This document shows, piece by piece, positions 34,789 through 45,219 of a DNA stretch of 64,000 nt. The notes under the pieces are model-generated. The model was given only the letters and a program-made list of their open reading frames with translations. It ran no database searches and had not been told where the DNA came from. The stretch lies in the NCBI GenBank assembly GCA_033296885.1, contig MU863941.1:1-64000 (forward strand), given 5' to 3'. The stretch's first letter is position 1. The number at the start of each line of letters is the position of its first letter. This DNA is from Triangularia verruculosa (lineage: Eukaryota > Ascomycota > Sordariomycetes > Sordariales > Podosporaceae). The translations under genes were made by a program, and so were the position numbers.

Positions 34789-35034
34789 ATGCCAATGCTG
34801 TTTCGGGTCTCTCTGGTCATCCTTCTGGCACTGGTAGCGACTGCGGGAGCCAGGTCTCGTCGGACGGCCCTTGTCCTCCAGAACTCCAACCCCCCTGGCC
34901 ACAACCGTTTTCAGGCCCTGACAATGTCCGTCTGGCTTCGCAAGAAATCATTCAACTACTACTTTCGTACGGACGGGGACTATGCTCCGAGCTCCTTCGG
35001 AGCCACAGATGCTCGCCGCACATCCGTATCATGA
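34789..35034 (+). CDS. possible small secreted protein
   Basis: An open frame of 81 residues starting at the ATG at 34789. It begins with a good signal-peptide shape, MPMLFRVSLVILLALVATAG, followed by RSRR, which could be a processing site. The mature part is basic with no cysteine pairs and no family I know. Length and lack of homology make this weak. It could be a chance ORF in intergenic DNA. Confidence 0.25.
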   Translation: MPMLFRVSLVILLALVATAGARSRRTALVLQNSNPPGHNRFQALTMSVWLRKKSFNYYFRTDGDYAPSSFGATDARRTSVS

Positions 35035-35557
35035 GAAGTACCTTTGAAACACGATTAAAGTGGGCATGAAGTACCATATGGCACATCATTTTGGCTTGAA
35101 AGGTGTTAGAAACTGAGCTGATTATCGGCCAAGGTACCCTCTGCATCCATGATACCCTTTGCAGCCTTAGTTGAAGCCCTGGATGCACACGACAGACAGG
35201 GGAAGCCTTGTAGTCTGGGCACGAGAAACCGGGAAGATGTGCAAGTGATCATGATGACCGGGCATCTACCATGGGCCAGAGGCTGTTGGACCCGATGGAT
35301 GCACTTGGCAGCCAGGTCTGGTGCCAATCGAGGTCCTCGTAATCCCTGGAAAACCACATCTCTCCAAGGAAGGGACTGCAGGAGGATGCTATCACATTTG
35401 AATGCGGATCAGATGCATGTATCAGTCATTGTTTGCATGTCTTCGGGAGGATTGAGGGGAAACATGAAGCCTTCTCGGTGGAATTTCGTTGAATCAGGTG
35501 TTCTTTCCCACCCCAGTCTGCAGATAAAACAGGATGCCATGATCTGATACTGGGTAC

Positions 35558-36385
35558 TCAAGCCCAACAAAGAGGCATGGACTGGATATCGTCAACTGCC
35601 AGTGGACAAACATCACGACGAGGGCGAATGAGGGGGAATGATGGGGGGTGAGGGCTAGCATGTCTACTTGTCAGCAAGAGAAATGGGCGGTGAAAGATGG
35701 GCAAGGCCCCGAGCCAGCGAGCTAGGCGCGGAAGCCCGTGAAATCTCGATGGACGTTGGCTGATGAAGGACTTGATGGCGGGACGCCGGAGGTCATTGCT
35801 GCGAGAGCCACAGGCACGGTGAGACACGGTAGGTAACAAGTAGATGCGTACGTAAACTAAGGTAGTGTTCATGGTGCGGTCTGTCGATCCCGCTGAGGTG
35901 GGCATTCCCTCAATTCCATGGAAGTTGACGGGAACGTCAAGTGTTGAGGAAAAGGGTTCTCGGCAAATCAGATGGCGTCGGAACCAAAGCCGGGTGGGTG
36001 ACAACACCTGCTCCTTCAGCTCGTAGTTAAAATGCTTTGGGTTAGCCTCTTGCCATTGTGCCTTTCCCCTCCAAAACCCCCCAATATCAAATCCCGCGGT
36101 CTCTTCAAATTTTGGATTGTCTTCAGTGCCTGCCAGGAGAGTTGTGAAGAAGTCCCACCACCCCCACACGACCAGGTAAGTCACTGACAGCAAACATTTC
36201 CCCCGCGGACTGCTACCCGCCTCCCGTCCCGCAGACGCGAGCGCCCTCCTGTTCCTGGTATTCCGTGGTGCCCTGGATAGGTGTTTGGCGTCAATTATTT
36301 TGGTCGCTACACACCCACCCCATCTCAGAGACGCCAGACTCTGGATGAAAGTGAGCCTCTCCTTGACCGTGGCAAGGGAGGCCAT
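35558..36385 (-). other. 275-codon open frame of uncertain status
   Basis: It starts at a real ATG (36385). The middle reads somewhat like protein (WWDFFTTLLAGTEDNPKFEE), but the codon pattern is not clearly coding, no domain is visible and the C-terminal third looks random. Open frames of this size can arise by chance in GC-rich DNA. On the plus strand a clean GTAAGT donor lies inside it, so an unannotated spliced transcript on the other strand is also possible. Confidence 0.2.
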
Positions 36386-37401
36386 GTTGATCTGTCAAGG
36401 CCGGTGTCGCCCGCCCGATCAAGTTCCACGCCGAGTTACATCCGCATCGCCTCCGCCTCACCGTCAATTGTTATGCCGTAACCCGCCGTCGGCGCGTTAA
36501 TTCTGTGATTGCTTCAAATTGGCCTCCGAGCTTGGAGCGGGGTGAGGAAAGCCGGAGAAGGACTCAGGGGGTGGTGGCAGGTTCCTACGACGCAATCATC
36601 GACACATCAACAGACTCAGGCCCGACTGGCAGCCTGCTGCACCAGGTGACATGTCCGTTTCTTTCCCGTCATCGAAACGGCAGTGGCAATCAGACCGGTC
36701 TGAATTTTCCAGCAGGACCTGCCACTCCGAAAGCATAGTCTCCAGTCGTGTGGCGGACAGGCATCCGGAAATACGAGGGGGCTATCGAGAGACAGGCGCA
36801 CCTCTGATAGGTTTCCAGACTCCCGGGTCGAAATGGCGTCTGAGGTTGATTCGGATTGGAGGATACAAAGGGGAAACTGAGGGTCTCTTTCCCTGTTCAG
36901 GACACTGCATGACAAAACAGCTCAGGCCTGCTGCGGCGGATGCCGCTTTGTCACTGGAAGAATGGCCCCCCAGTTTTGTGTCAGGTGCTGGAGTATGGAT
37001 ATGGATATGGATGGGTGCTGTACCCCAGGAAACCCGATTATTCCTCCGTTAGGACTTCCGGCTTCGTTCCATTTATCGGGCAATGAGCCCCCGATTGTCT
37101 GATATTCGATTCCGTCGACATGATTGTCCCGGAGAAGCAAGCAGCCTCCCTGGAAAGCCCATAAAACGGCGGACACAAAGATCACGGCCTCTGTCTTTCT
37201 TCGCGTTTTCTAGGCCCTTGTTCTACAGGCATTGAGATTTGGTCTACGTTTGGCCATCGACAGCAGACCTGGACAGCCGTTGGCAAAGTTTTGTATCGGA
37301 TCTTCTGTATGTTAACTTCCCCTTTCTTTTTTACCTTACCTACTTAACCTACAGTGTCAGCTAACATACCTTAATCACAGAGGGAGAATCAAGGGAAAGA
37401 G

Positions 37402-39440
37402 ATGCCGAGATCCTTTGTAGCCCCTCGCACCCCACGAGAAAAGCACGCCTCAAACATCGCCGGTTCTCTTTTACAATCTACGACAACACATCTCCAAACC
37501 GTCTTCTCAGCAAGTGGCAACGTAGGGGGTTCTATTGGCCTTTTGGATGATGGGACCTATGCCTTCAGAAACATTGGTGCTTGTGCCATTGACGACGACC
37601 AGTGTCCTACCGAGACGACGACATACCTTATCTCGTCCATGACTAAGCCTTTCATGGGCCTTGCCATATCACTTCTTGTTGCCGACAAGACATATGGCAT
37701 CTGCTTCGAAACACCTGTCAAGACTATCATTCCTGAGCTGGAAGGGCGAACCAGACTGTCCTCGGAGCAACCGGAGTCCGAGTTGACTATCGCCCATCTA
37801 CTGGCGCACCGGTCCGAGTTCCTGAAGTATACGAATCTATGGGAAAGTCCCGGCGGCGTCGTTCCGTGGACTACTATCGACCCGGTCTTGTCGCTCCTAC
37901 GTCATATGCCCTTGAGCAGCAAGTACACCGCTGGGTCATTTGATAATGGCCGAAATTACTCCAACGAATGTTTTGCTTTACTTGCAGAGGTCATCGAAAG
38001 GGTAACAAGAATTCCCTGGGGAAAGTTTGTCACGGAGAAGATTCTGAAGCCGCTGCATCTGAACAACACGTTCGCTGGCGTTCCCAAGCATGATGCCCAC
38101 AAAAGAAGCAATTTTGTCGCCTCTCACACCGTCAGCGTGGATGGCTTGATTCCAGGACGCCATGAACAGTCCGATAGCCGATCAAGGAGTTGCAAGGCAA
38201 GTCCGAAGGCAGAGCCCCTTCTGATTCAGCCATCCCAAGCTTGCTTCGCTGGTCCCGGCTACAAACAGACTCCAATGGGTGCAGCCGCAGGGATGTTGTC
38301 TTCGGCGAGGGACCTGCTGAAATTCTATGACCATCTTCTGCAGGCCTTTCACAGCTTATCTACAGCAAGCAATGGCCCCAACCATGGTGTCTCTGAAATC
38401 GAACGCGGCATGGCTATCTGGTGGAAACACATCCTTTCGCGCACGGAGGCTGGAAACTCCATCTATGCAGGTGGATGGTAAGTGACTACCGCTCTCCATT
38501 TTTTGAATGCCGAAGACTGAGCTTGGTATAGGAACACCACACAGATTCCCTGGAGCCCCTGTGATGTGAGGCATCGTTGGCCTGGTTCGGATGGCGACAA
38601 CGCGCGTCGGCTTCTTCGTGCTATGGAGGACACTCACAGTGGCGGAGTGCACACGGCCAATCGAATATGGTACTTCTTCCAGCAGCTTGCAGTTGGTGGA
38701 GGCAGTGGTGGTAAGAGGCTTGCGCTCTATCACGGCGGAAATATGGTCGGCGCGACTTCATTTTGCTTCCTTGGTATGTACCGATATATGCTCCTCCGTA
38801 TTCCGCCATTAACAATTGAGTTCCAGTCCCATCACTCAACCAGGCAGTTGTGGTTCTTTGCAACACTCGCGGTTTTCAACTCGACGCAGCTAATCTTACC
38901 TGCATGTTCCTTGCCGATGCTTTGGCACGGAAAGTGACCAATCCTCGTGCAATCAAGACTTTGTGCAGCAACCTGGACACCGTTATCCGTCACATCAAGG
39001 GCAGTTATATACGTGACCTGGCTCTGTACGAGACAAGACTTGATGAGTTATATCCTTGTGTCGCGGATGCCAACGATTTTGCGGGATGCATTGGGAGGTT
39101 TCAGCTGGCTGAAGGAGTATTTGCCGATATCTTTAGGGATGTCGGTGATGCTTTGAAATTTCAACTGTATGGACAAGGGTTTAGATACCCGTTGAGAGTC
39201 CGACATGATATTTGTGCAGCCTCTTCAGACGTGACAATGACGTTTGCCATGTCGATGAAGGATTTGGTCCCCCTCGGTGTGGGAGGAAACAATCGTTTGG
39301 ATATTCGGGATTTCGAGTTGGTGTTCAAGGGTAGAGACGGACCGGGCGGACCGTTTGAGGCATTTGTCTGGGTCTTTGATCGGGAGGGAATACAGGCGGA
39401 CGGGGATATGGAGGTATTCACTTGGAAACGGGTGGCGTGA
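37402..39440 (+). CDS. beta-lactamase-fold serine hydrolase
   Basis: Three exons: 37402-38477, 38532-38773 and 38827-39440, giving 643 residues. Introns are 54 and 53 nt. The active-site motifs of the class C beta-lactamase/penicillin-binding protein fold are all present: S79-M-T-K82, Y186-S-N188 and H426-G-G428. Ser79 is the expected nucleophile. The last 200 residues form a beta-rich extension seen in fungal and eukaryotic members. There is no signal peptide, so it is probably cytosolic. Fungal members hydrolyse or transfer acyl groups (LovD is a known acyltransferase of this fold) and can also open lactams. The substrate is unknown. It opens the accessory island and lies 434 bp before the amidotransferase-like gene on the same strand. 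Confidence 0.85.
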
Positions 39441-39874
39441 CAATGTTGATGATGCTTTTTCTTGGAGTTTTCATGGTACTTCTGTGCATCAACTTGGCGC
39501 TTCGAATCAAGGACTTCTTGGCTTGGTCAACCCGGCGTTGATTCAAGCCACAATATGCGGTGCCCCTTGACTCGGGTCCACGATTAGGTCATCCGGTTTC
39601 GACTGTTGGGCTCGAACAGATCGCCGGATACAGCCCTTATTGTTCAACTAATTCCAACGGGCCGAGACCGAAGCCAAGGGAATGCCGTCATTGTGGAGAT
39701 GTTGGTTCATTGTCTCAAAACAAGGCACGTCAGCTCTTGGAACCTGGTCTAAAAGCCACGAAGAACCCGGCTCATTAGCAATTCTAAGTTAATATCAATA
39801 AAAAAGTAGTTTTGGTCTGTCATAAGAGGAAAAAAGATCACCAACTTTACCACACGATTACTCAACGACACAAC
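39441..39874. other. intergenic region within the island
   Basis: Holds the 3' flank of the serine hydrolase gene and the promoter of the next gene. No element recognised. Confidence 0.5.
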
Positions 39875-40862
39875 ATGGCACCCCACCGCGAACCAGAACA
39901 CCGGGACGGAGCGACGGCCCACCCGAAAGGTCAGGATGCACCCGTCGTCAGGATGATGGTTCTCGAAACGGACGAGCCCCATAAGGAGACCAAGAAGAAG
40001 CCAGGAAAGACAACATTTGGAGAGATCTTGCACAATCACTTTACCGATGCCGGCAAGGCGCATGATCCTCCACTGGGGATCGAGACGGACAGATGGTTTG
40101 TGATCCCTGAGAAGGGGGGCACGATGCCAAAGTACGAGGACTTTGAGGGTTGCGACGCGCTGCTGATCACAGGGAGCGTGTATGATGCGCATGGGGACGA
40201 TCCGTGGATCTTGGATTTGTTGGAGTTGCTAAGAGGTGCGTTTTCCAACCTCCGCGACAGCGAGACAAGGAGAATTTCATTTGCGAGATTTTTCTGTTCA
40301 AGTAGGTACTGACCGAAAAAAACGATCTGAAACAGAACTGTGGCAGAACCACCCCAAAATGCACTTCTCGGGCGTCTGCTTCGGCCACCAGCTCCTCTGC
40401 CGTCTTCTCGGCGCCGAGGTGCGGCCATCGTCAAAAGGCGACTGGGAGCTAGGCCACTCCCGGATCGAGTTGACACCCACCGGCCAGAAGCTCTTCCAGA
40501 CAGATGAAGACCATGTGTATCTCCACCAGATGCATCAGGACCATGTCGTCGCTCCCCCAACGGTAGAGTCGGCCGGCGGTCTGCTGCCCAAGGGGACAAG
40601 GGTACATGTTTGGGGAATGTCGGAGCATACAAAGGTGCAGGGTGTGTACATCAAGGGCAAGATGTTTACCACACAAGCACATCTGGCCTTTGATGAGGAG
40701 ATGGTCAAGACGCAGATTGAGATGAGGGTTGAGGCTGGTAGTATCAGCGAAAAGGGGGCGGCCGATCAGGCGGCGGAGACAGCAGATTTAGAGCATGACG
40801 GAGAGGTGGCGGCGGCGGCGATACTGAGGTTCTTTCATGATGAGGATGAGGATATTGATTGA
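39875..40862 (+). CDS. class I glutamine-amidotransferase-like protein
   Basis: Two exons, 39875-40235 and 40336-40862, give 295 residues; the 100-nt intron has donor GTGCGT and acceptor AACAG. The start ATG at 39875 has a good context (CAACATGG). The fold is that of GMP-synthase-type class I amidotransferases: YDAHGDDPWILDLLELLR leads to the nucleophile elbow GVCFGHQLL, with Cys135. The usual catalytic pair further on is His-Pro-Glu; here the segment is QAHLAFDEE, with H236 kept but Ala at 238 in place of Glu. Proteins of this small stand-alone type have no synthase domain, and several are annotated as glutamine amidotransferase-like without proven activity. It could hydrolyse a gamma-glutamyl substrate or be non-catalytic. 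It lies between the serine hydrolase and a secreted protein. Confidence 0.85.
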
Positions 40863-41265
40863 GAAGCTGGGTGTAGGAATTGGGCAAACACTCGAGAAGT
40901 GATTTCAAAGGGGAGATAATGTCGTGCATAAGACTATGCACTCTGCAACAATATGCTATGCAATATGCATAAGTTGTCAAGTTGATGATACTCAGGGGTT
41001 CCAGATTCGGTGACTCCGACGTGGAACCATGGAACAGGGAGGAATAGGCGAAAATAATCACTTCAAAGTTTAGCCGATGCCAGGTTGGGTTGTAGTTGTA
41101 GACGAGGTACTGAAAATAGAAAGCTCAGACATTGCATTCCGGAGAGGGAGTGCTGAAGCGAGGGTAAATGTAAGGTATATAGGGAGGTGTTTGTACAGCA
41201 TCATAGACCGCCCAAATCACAATCATTCTGACTTTTCGCTCCACTTCTTCTCCGGAGTTGAAAAC
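40863..41265. other. intergenic region within the island
   Basis: Contains the TATA-like element of the next gene; nothing else recognised. Confidence 0.5.
41176..41181 (+). promoter_or_regulatory. TATA-like box
   Basis: TATATA, about 85 bp before the ATG of the small secreted protein. Spacing fits a core promoter with a short leader. Confidence 0.45.
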
Positions 41266-41811
41266 ATGAAAGTCGAACTGCTCATAACCCTTGGCACTGT
41301 CGCGGCAGCACTTCCATCTGCCCCGCAGCTGGACAGACCGGTGAAGCCTCCACTGCAAGCTCTGGTGATAGACACCTTGTCAACATTTGCGCCTTCAGGA
41401 CGACCGGGTAGCTCTCTCCATTCCTTCTTCAACGTCAGCTTTACCGACCCCGAGTTCAACAACACCACCGTTCGATGCGGCACTCAGTGGACCTATGACG
41501 AGACGGATACAGTCTGGACGAGAAAGAACACGGATTGTCTTGTTAATCCAAAGTCAAAGAAAGTGGGAGAATGGAGCTTCCAGCTGCTCAAGCCAACAGC
41601 AAGCGGAGAGGGCGCGTCGTTGTTGAACAATTTCATGTTGCACCTCCGCCATGACTGGACATCGGGAGTTCACGTGGCAACGCAGAGGTTCGGTTACGAT
41701 GCAGAGAGAAATATCGGAGGAATGTGTTCGGCCAGTGGTACCTGCCAGTTTGGTTTGTGGGAAGGCTTGGAGAGGCCATATCTGGTGCCACAGTTTAGGC
41801 TGGAGCGTTGA
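41266..41811 (+). CDS. small secreted protein, four cysteines
   Basis: A single exon of 181 residues from the ATG at 41266. The N-terminus, MKVELLITLGTVAAALPSA, is a signal peptide. The mature part has four cysteines in two pairs: CGTQW...DC in the middle and MCSASGTC near the end, probably two disulfides. The segments SFFNVSFTDPEFNNTTVRC and WTYDETDTVWTRKNTDC are typical of secreted ascomycete proteins, and NNTT is a likely N-glycosylation site. The layout is like small beta-sandwich secreted proteins, but I cannot assign it to a family. It converges with the FAD monooxygenase gene across 251 bp. It could be an effector-like or wall-associated protein. Confidence 0.75.
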   Translation: MKVELLITLGTVAAALPSAPQLDRPVKPPLQALVIDTLSTFAPSGRPGSSLHSFFNVSFTDPEFNNTTVRCGTQWTYDETDTVWTRKNTDCLVNPKSKKVGEWSFQLLKPTASGEGASLLNNFMLHLRHDWTSGVHVATQRFGYDAERNIGGMCSASGTCQFGLWEGLERPYLVPQFRLER

Positions 41812-42062
41812 GAGGGAAGGAGCCTGTTTCTTTCAACCCAGTGGCCACAGATTACTCGAACATTCATTGCATATTACTGAGAGAGTGTCCAATAAAAGTC
41901 TTGTAAGCTGTAAGCACCAGTATACTATTCATCACGACGTTCGCTCATATCTAATGACATTGGCCATAAACACAGGAAATACCGCAGTCTTCTCCAGATC
42001 CAGCAACCAGCCGAAGAATGAAACGTTTCACCTATCGTACACGCCACGGTCGTCACCCTCGT

Positions 42063-43660
42063 CTAGTCCCAGTTGCCTGACCCTAGCTCGACCGGCTTGC
42101 CGTTCCTCATGTCCTCCATGATGTTTTCGATGCTCCACGGCTCGTACTTGTACCCAGGCGGGTAGTTTGGCGGAATGCTGTCGTCCTCGTCGAACGGAAC
42201 GCCGCGCCTCATGCTCTCCACGACGCGATCATAGACCTCATAGGCATACTTCTCGGGGTCGTGTCCCCATACCCAGCTGGGGAGCTTGGGCTGCGCCACA
42301 CGCGGATCCAGCTTGACCTTGGTCCAGTCGGTATCCTGTAGCAGCTCGGCATTGCTGAAACCCAGCTTCTGCGCACACGCATTTCGGATGAAACGCATAC
42401 GAACGTGGGCCCTGACTGACTGAGGGATGTTTTCCTTGCCGCCGATTTGAAGGCAGGACGCCAGCGAGACAGCATCTTCAATGGCCTGGGTGGCACCATT
42501 CCCGGACGCGGGGAGGAACGAGTGGGCAGCATCGCCAATGTTGATCACACGAGCGCCCGGGGATGCCCACTTTGGCTGTGGATTTCTCCAGAACAACTCA
42601 AAGTTGACAATGGTGTTGGGAGGCGTCAGCTTGATCAGCTCCTTGAACATTGGTGCCCAAGGCTTTGGTCCGACGCCCTTGTCCATGTTATCGAGAACCT
42701 CCTGGTTGTCGATGGTGTGGTTCCACGATTCCTTCTCGGAACCAGTGACGTCGTGGTTCATGACCCAAATCATGGTGTCTGGGCGAGTCAAGGTCATGGC
42801 GTATGTTCCTGGACTTTTCACGGTGAGACTTGCACATACCACAGGGAGTCACCGGGCGTAACACTTACCCAAGCCAGGTCCGCACTATTGGTTCCTCTCC
42901 AGACTCCCCCTGGATCATCTTGAAGAATTCCTTGACCTCGGGGTTCTTATCGATGTGATGCTTCGGGAACGCAGCCCGCCACATAGCCCTGCCTGACTTC
43001 ATGGCGCGCACCTGACCCCCAACAAGCTTCTGGCTCTTGGATCCGACACCATCTGCGGCAATCACGACGTCTGCTTCATATCGTTCATCCTTGTCGGTGA
43101 CAACACCCGCCTTTCCTGTAGACTCATCCTCCCAGTACTCGACGACGCGCTTGCCAAACTGAATCTTGACGCCTAGCTTCCGGACCTGATGCACGTACAT
43201 CTTGTACACCAGTGGCCGCATCTGAAATGTCCCCGGAGGAGTGTCAGGGTCTAGGCCTGCATCTCGGAGACGGTCCGCCACTTTGAGAGGCGTGATCATT
43301 TGGTCGCCATGATGCTTGAACGTCTCAATCCAGCAATTATGCAAAGAGATGTCGTCAAACTCCTTGGCCATTTCGGGCCAGTGCTTGAAAAACTTGGTAG
43401 CCGACAAGCCCATGAAGTACATGTCGCCTGGCTGTCTTGTCAGTAGCGTTGAATGGGAAGATACCCGGAAAGATGCAAGGCAACATACCGGCGGTGTTGA
43501 TATCGTCATTTCTCTCCAAAACCCGGACATTGTGCCCTTTCCTCACGCACTCTATCGCCGCCGTGAGGCCAGCAAGACCAGTTCCAACGATGAGCACATC
43601 GATGCCGCTACTGGGATAAGAACCCACCGGCCTGGATTCGCCGTCGTCGATGAAAGGCAT
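42063..43660 (-). CDS. FAD-dependent aromatic-ring monooxygenase
   Basis: Three exons: 43660-43489, 43427-42869 and 42813-42063, giving 493 residues. Introns are 61 and 55 nt. The FAD/NADPH motifs are clear: GTGLAGLTAAIE near the N-terminus (dinucleotide fold), ADGVGSKSQKLV (the DG motif) and RVINIGDAAHSFLPASGNGA (the GD motif that binds the FAD ribityl chain). This is the salicylate-hydroxylase/para-hydroxybenzoate-hydroxylase class, which adds one oxygen to phenolic rings using NAD(P)H. The acceptor of intron 2 was set at AAAAG|T because it gives the conserved WLGPG; a site 24 nt further upstream would also stay in frame. The gene diverges from the P450. Natural-product tailoring and phenolic detoxification are both possible. 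Confidence 0.9.
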
Positions 43661-45219
43661 GATACTGTCGTTGGCGCTTTAACCAAGAGTTGGAAACTTA
43701 CAATCACAGTCCGAAATACGCGCCGAAAGGTTGACCAAGAAGAATCGGGTTGATGGCATACCAAGACACGGGAATGCAGGCCAAGACGGCATTGGATTGA
43801 CGGCATGACGGCAGTATTTACATCTGCATTCAGGTTGTTGATCTCATAGCCGCTGACTTACAGACTTGCCAACGCCTAGCGGACCAGCGCACAACGGCAT
43901 CGTTGGAAGAACAGCACCAGCGTTACCGGTAGATCCTGGCCCTGGGATCTCGAAGTCTGGCTCAGCAACCGCCCATAGCCCGCCTTCTCTGCATCTAGCT
44001 CTTATCTTCATTATCATGACTCGAACTGAAGCTCAAGCGGCCGATTAGCTTTGAACATGCTCACTAATCCTGCAGCTGAGTTGGGACGGTCCAAGCATTG
44101 GGAGCCTAGGTATACGACGGTCTCATCCAAACTTAGCAGCGTCAATACTAGGTGCCGATCTGGAAACCGTTGAGACGTTTCTGGGCTGGCTTGAACCTCC
44201 CCAACCAAAAAACACATGCTAGACGCTCTCTACACTGAATATCTGAACACCAGTAGCGGCTGATGCCTCACGAGCTCGGCCCCGTCATAGATGCAAGACC
44301 CGAGATCAACGATGCAGGGTGGCACGTTCGCGACGGAAACAAGACTGTTGCCAGGCAGGAAGTTGCCATTCAGTTGTGTTTGGCAACATGTAGCAATGTC
44401 CAGCATCATTGAAATTCTTGGCATGTCAATGCGAGGCATCAAAAGATTCCCAAATGAGACGATCAGGGTCTCCATCTATGCAAGAAATCTGTGGAGTGCG
44501 CGTTGGTGCTCCCATCTCCATGTTCCTAGTGGTGTCACGCATCAAGCGAGGTACCTTATAAGCAGCATCATCGTTTTGTTTTGTCTGTGACTGCAAACGT
44601 CCCTTCTTGCAGAAACAAGGAGAGACGGACAGAAAAAAGACGACAGCTCACAAACCTCTAGTGGGTGCAAAACATCACCACTGGCATTCTTGTTTGGCTG
44701 AACAGCAGGATCGTTACGCGCAACACGACTACGGAGACACCTCCGCAGGTAGCCGCCTCGATCAACGGCAGCAAAGTTGCTCCCGGGAAAGCCTCGAAAC
44801 GCGCGGATCTCAGTTCATTTGCCCACTCCCGCATGGCAATCCGAGGAACCAATTGTCCCAAGGCTATAGCGTCTCCCCAAAAGTAGCGCGCCCACGGGTG
44901 CATTGGTTCCGCGCAAGCGTACGTACAGCTCGACACGCTAACAAGAACACAAGACGAGAGGCTGCTGCCAGTGGTCCGGGTCATCTCAGAGGCGAGGTTG
45001 ATGTTCCATCATACGGCCTGGGCTCATCAAAACAATCAAAGGGTTCTGACCAACTTACATAGAGAGCTCCGGTTCCCCCTCGGCTCCCACAAGTCCTTCA
45101 TTCTCTTTTTCATCAGGGCCTTTAGTCTCAACGCCCATCTGTTTCTTTTGTCATTTATTGGCTAGAGACACGAATCTGACGACTCGATACCGCCATCTAA
45201 TATCCGACACGACAACACC
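43661..45219. promoter_or_regulatory. bidirectional promoter region, FAD monooxygenase / P450
   Basis: 1.56 kb between the divergent starts. The pair probably shares control elements here. I found no clear CGG-CCG palindrome or repeated motif by eye. No other gene is supported. Confidence 0.5.

Larger units (their letters stand above)
34090..37401. other. 3.3-kb sparse region
   Basis: It separates the housekeeping block from the accessory island. Two weak candidates are listed separately: a small secreted ORF at 34789-35034 and a long minus-strand ORF at 35558-36385. Otherwise no domain or splice-supported gene is visible. Confidence 0.5.

Noticed and set aside
39812..39874. Upstream in-frame extension of the amidotransferase-like protein
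   Set aside because: The extension begins at a non-ATG codon, while the ATG at 39875 has a good start context.
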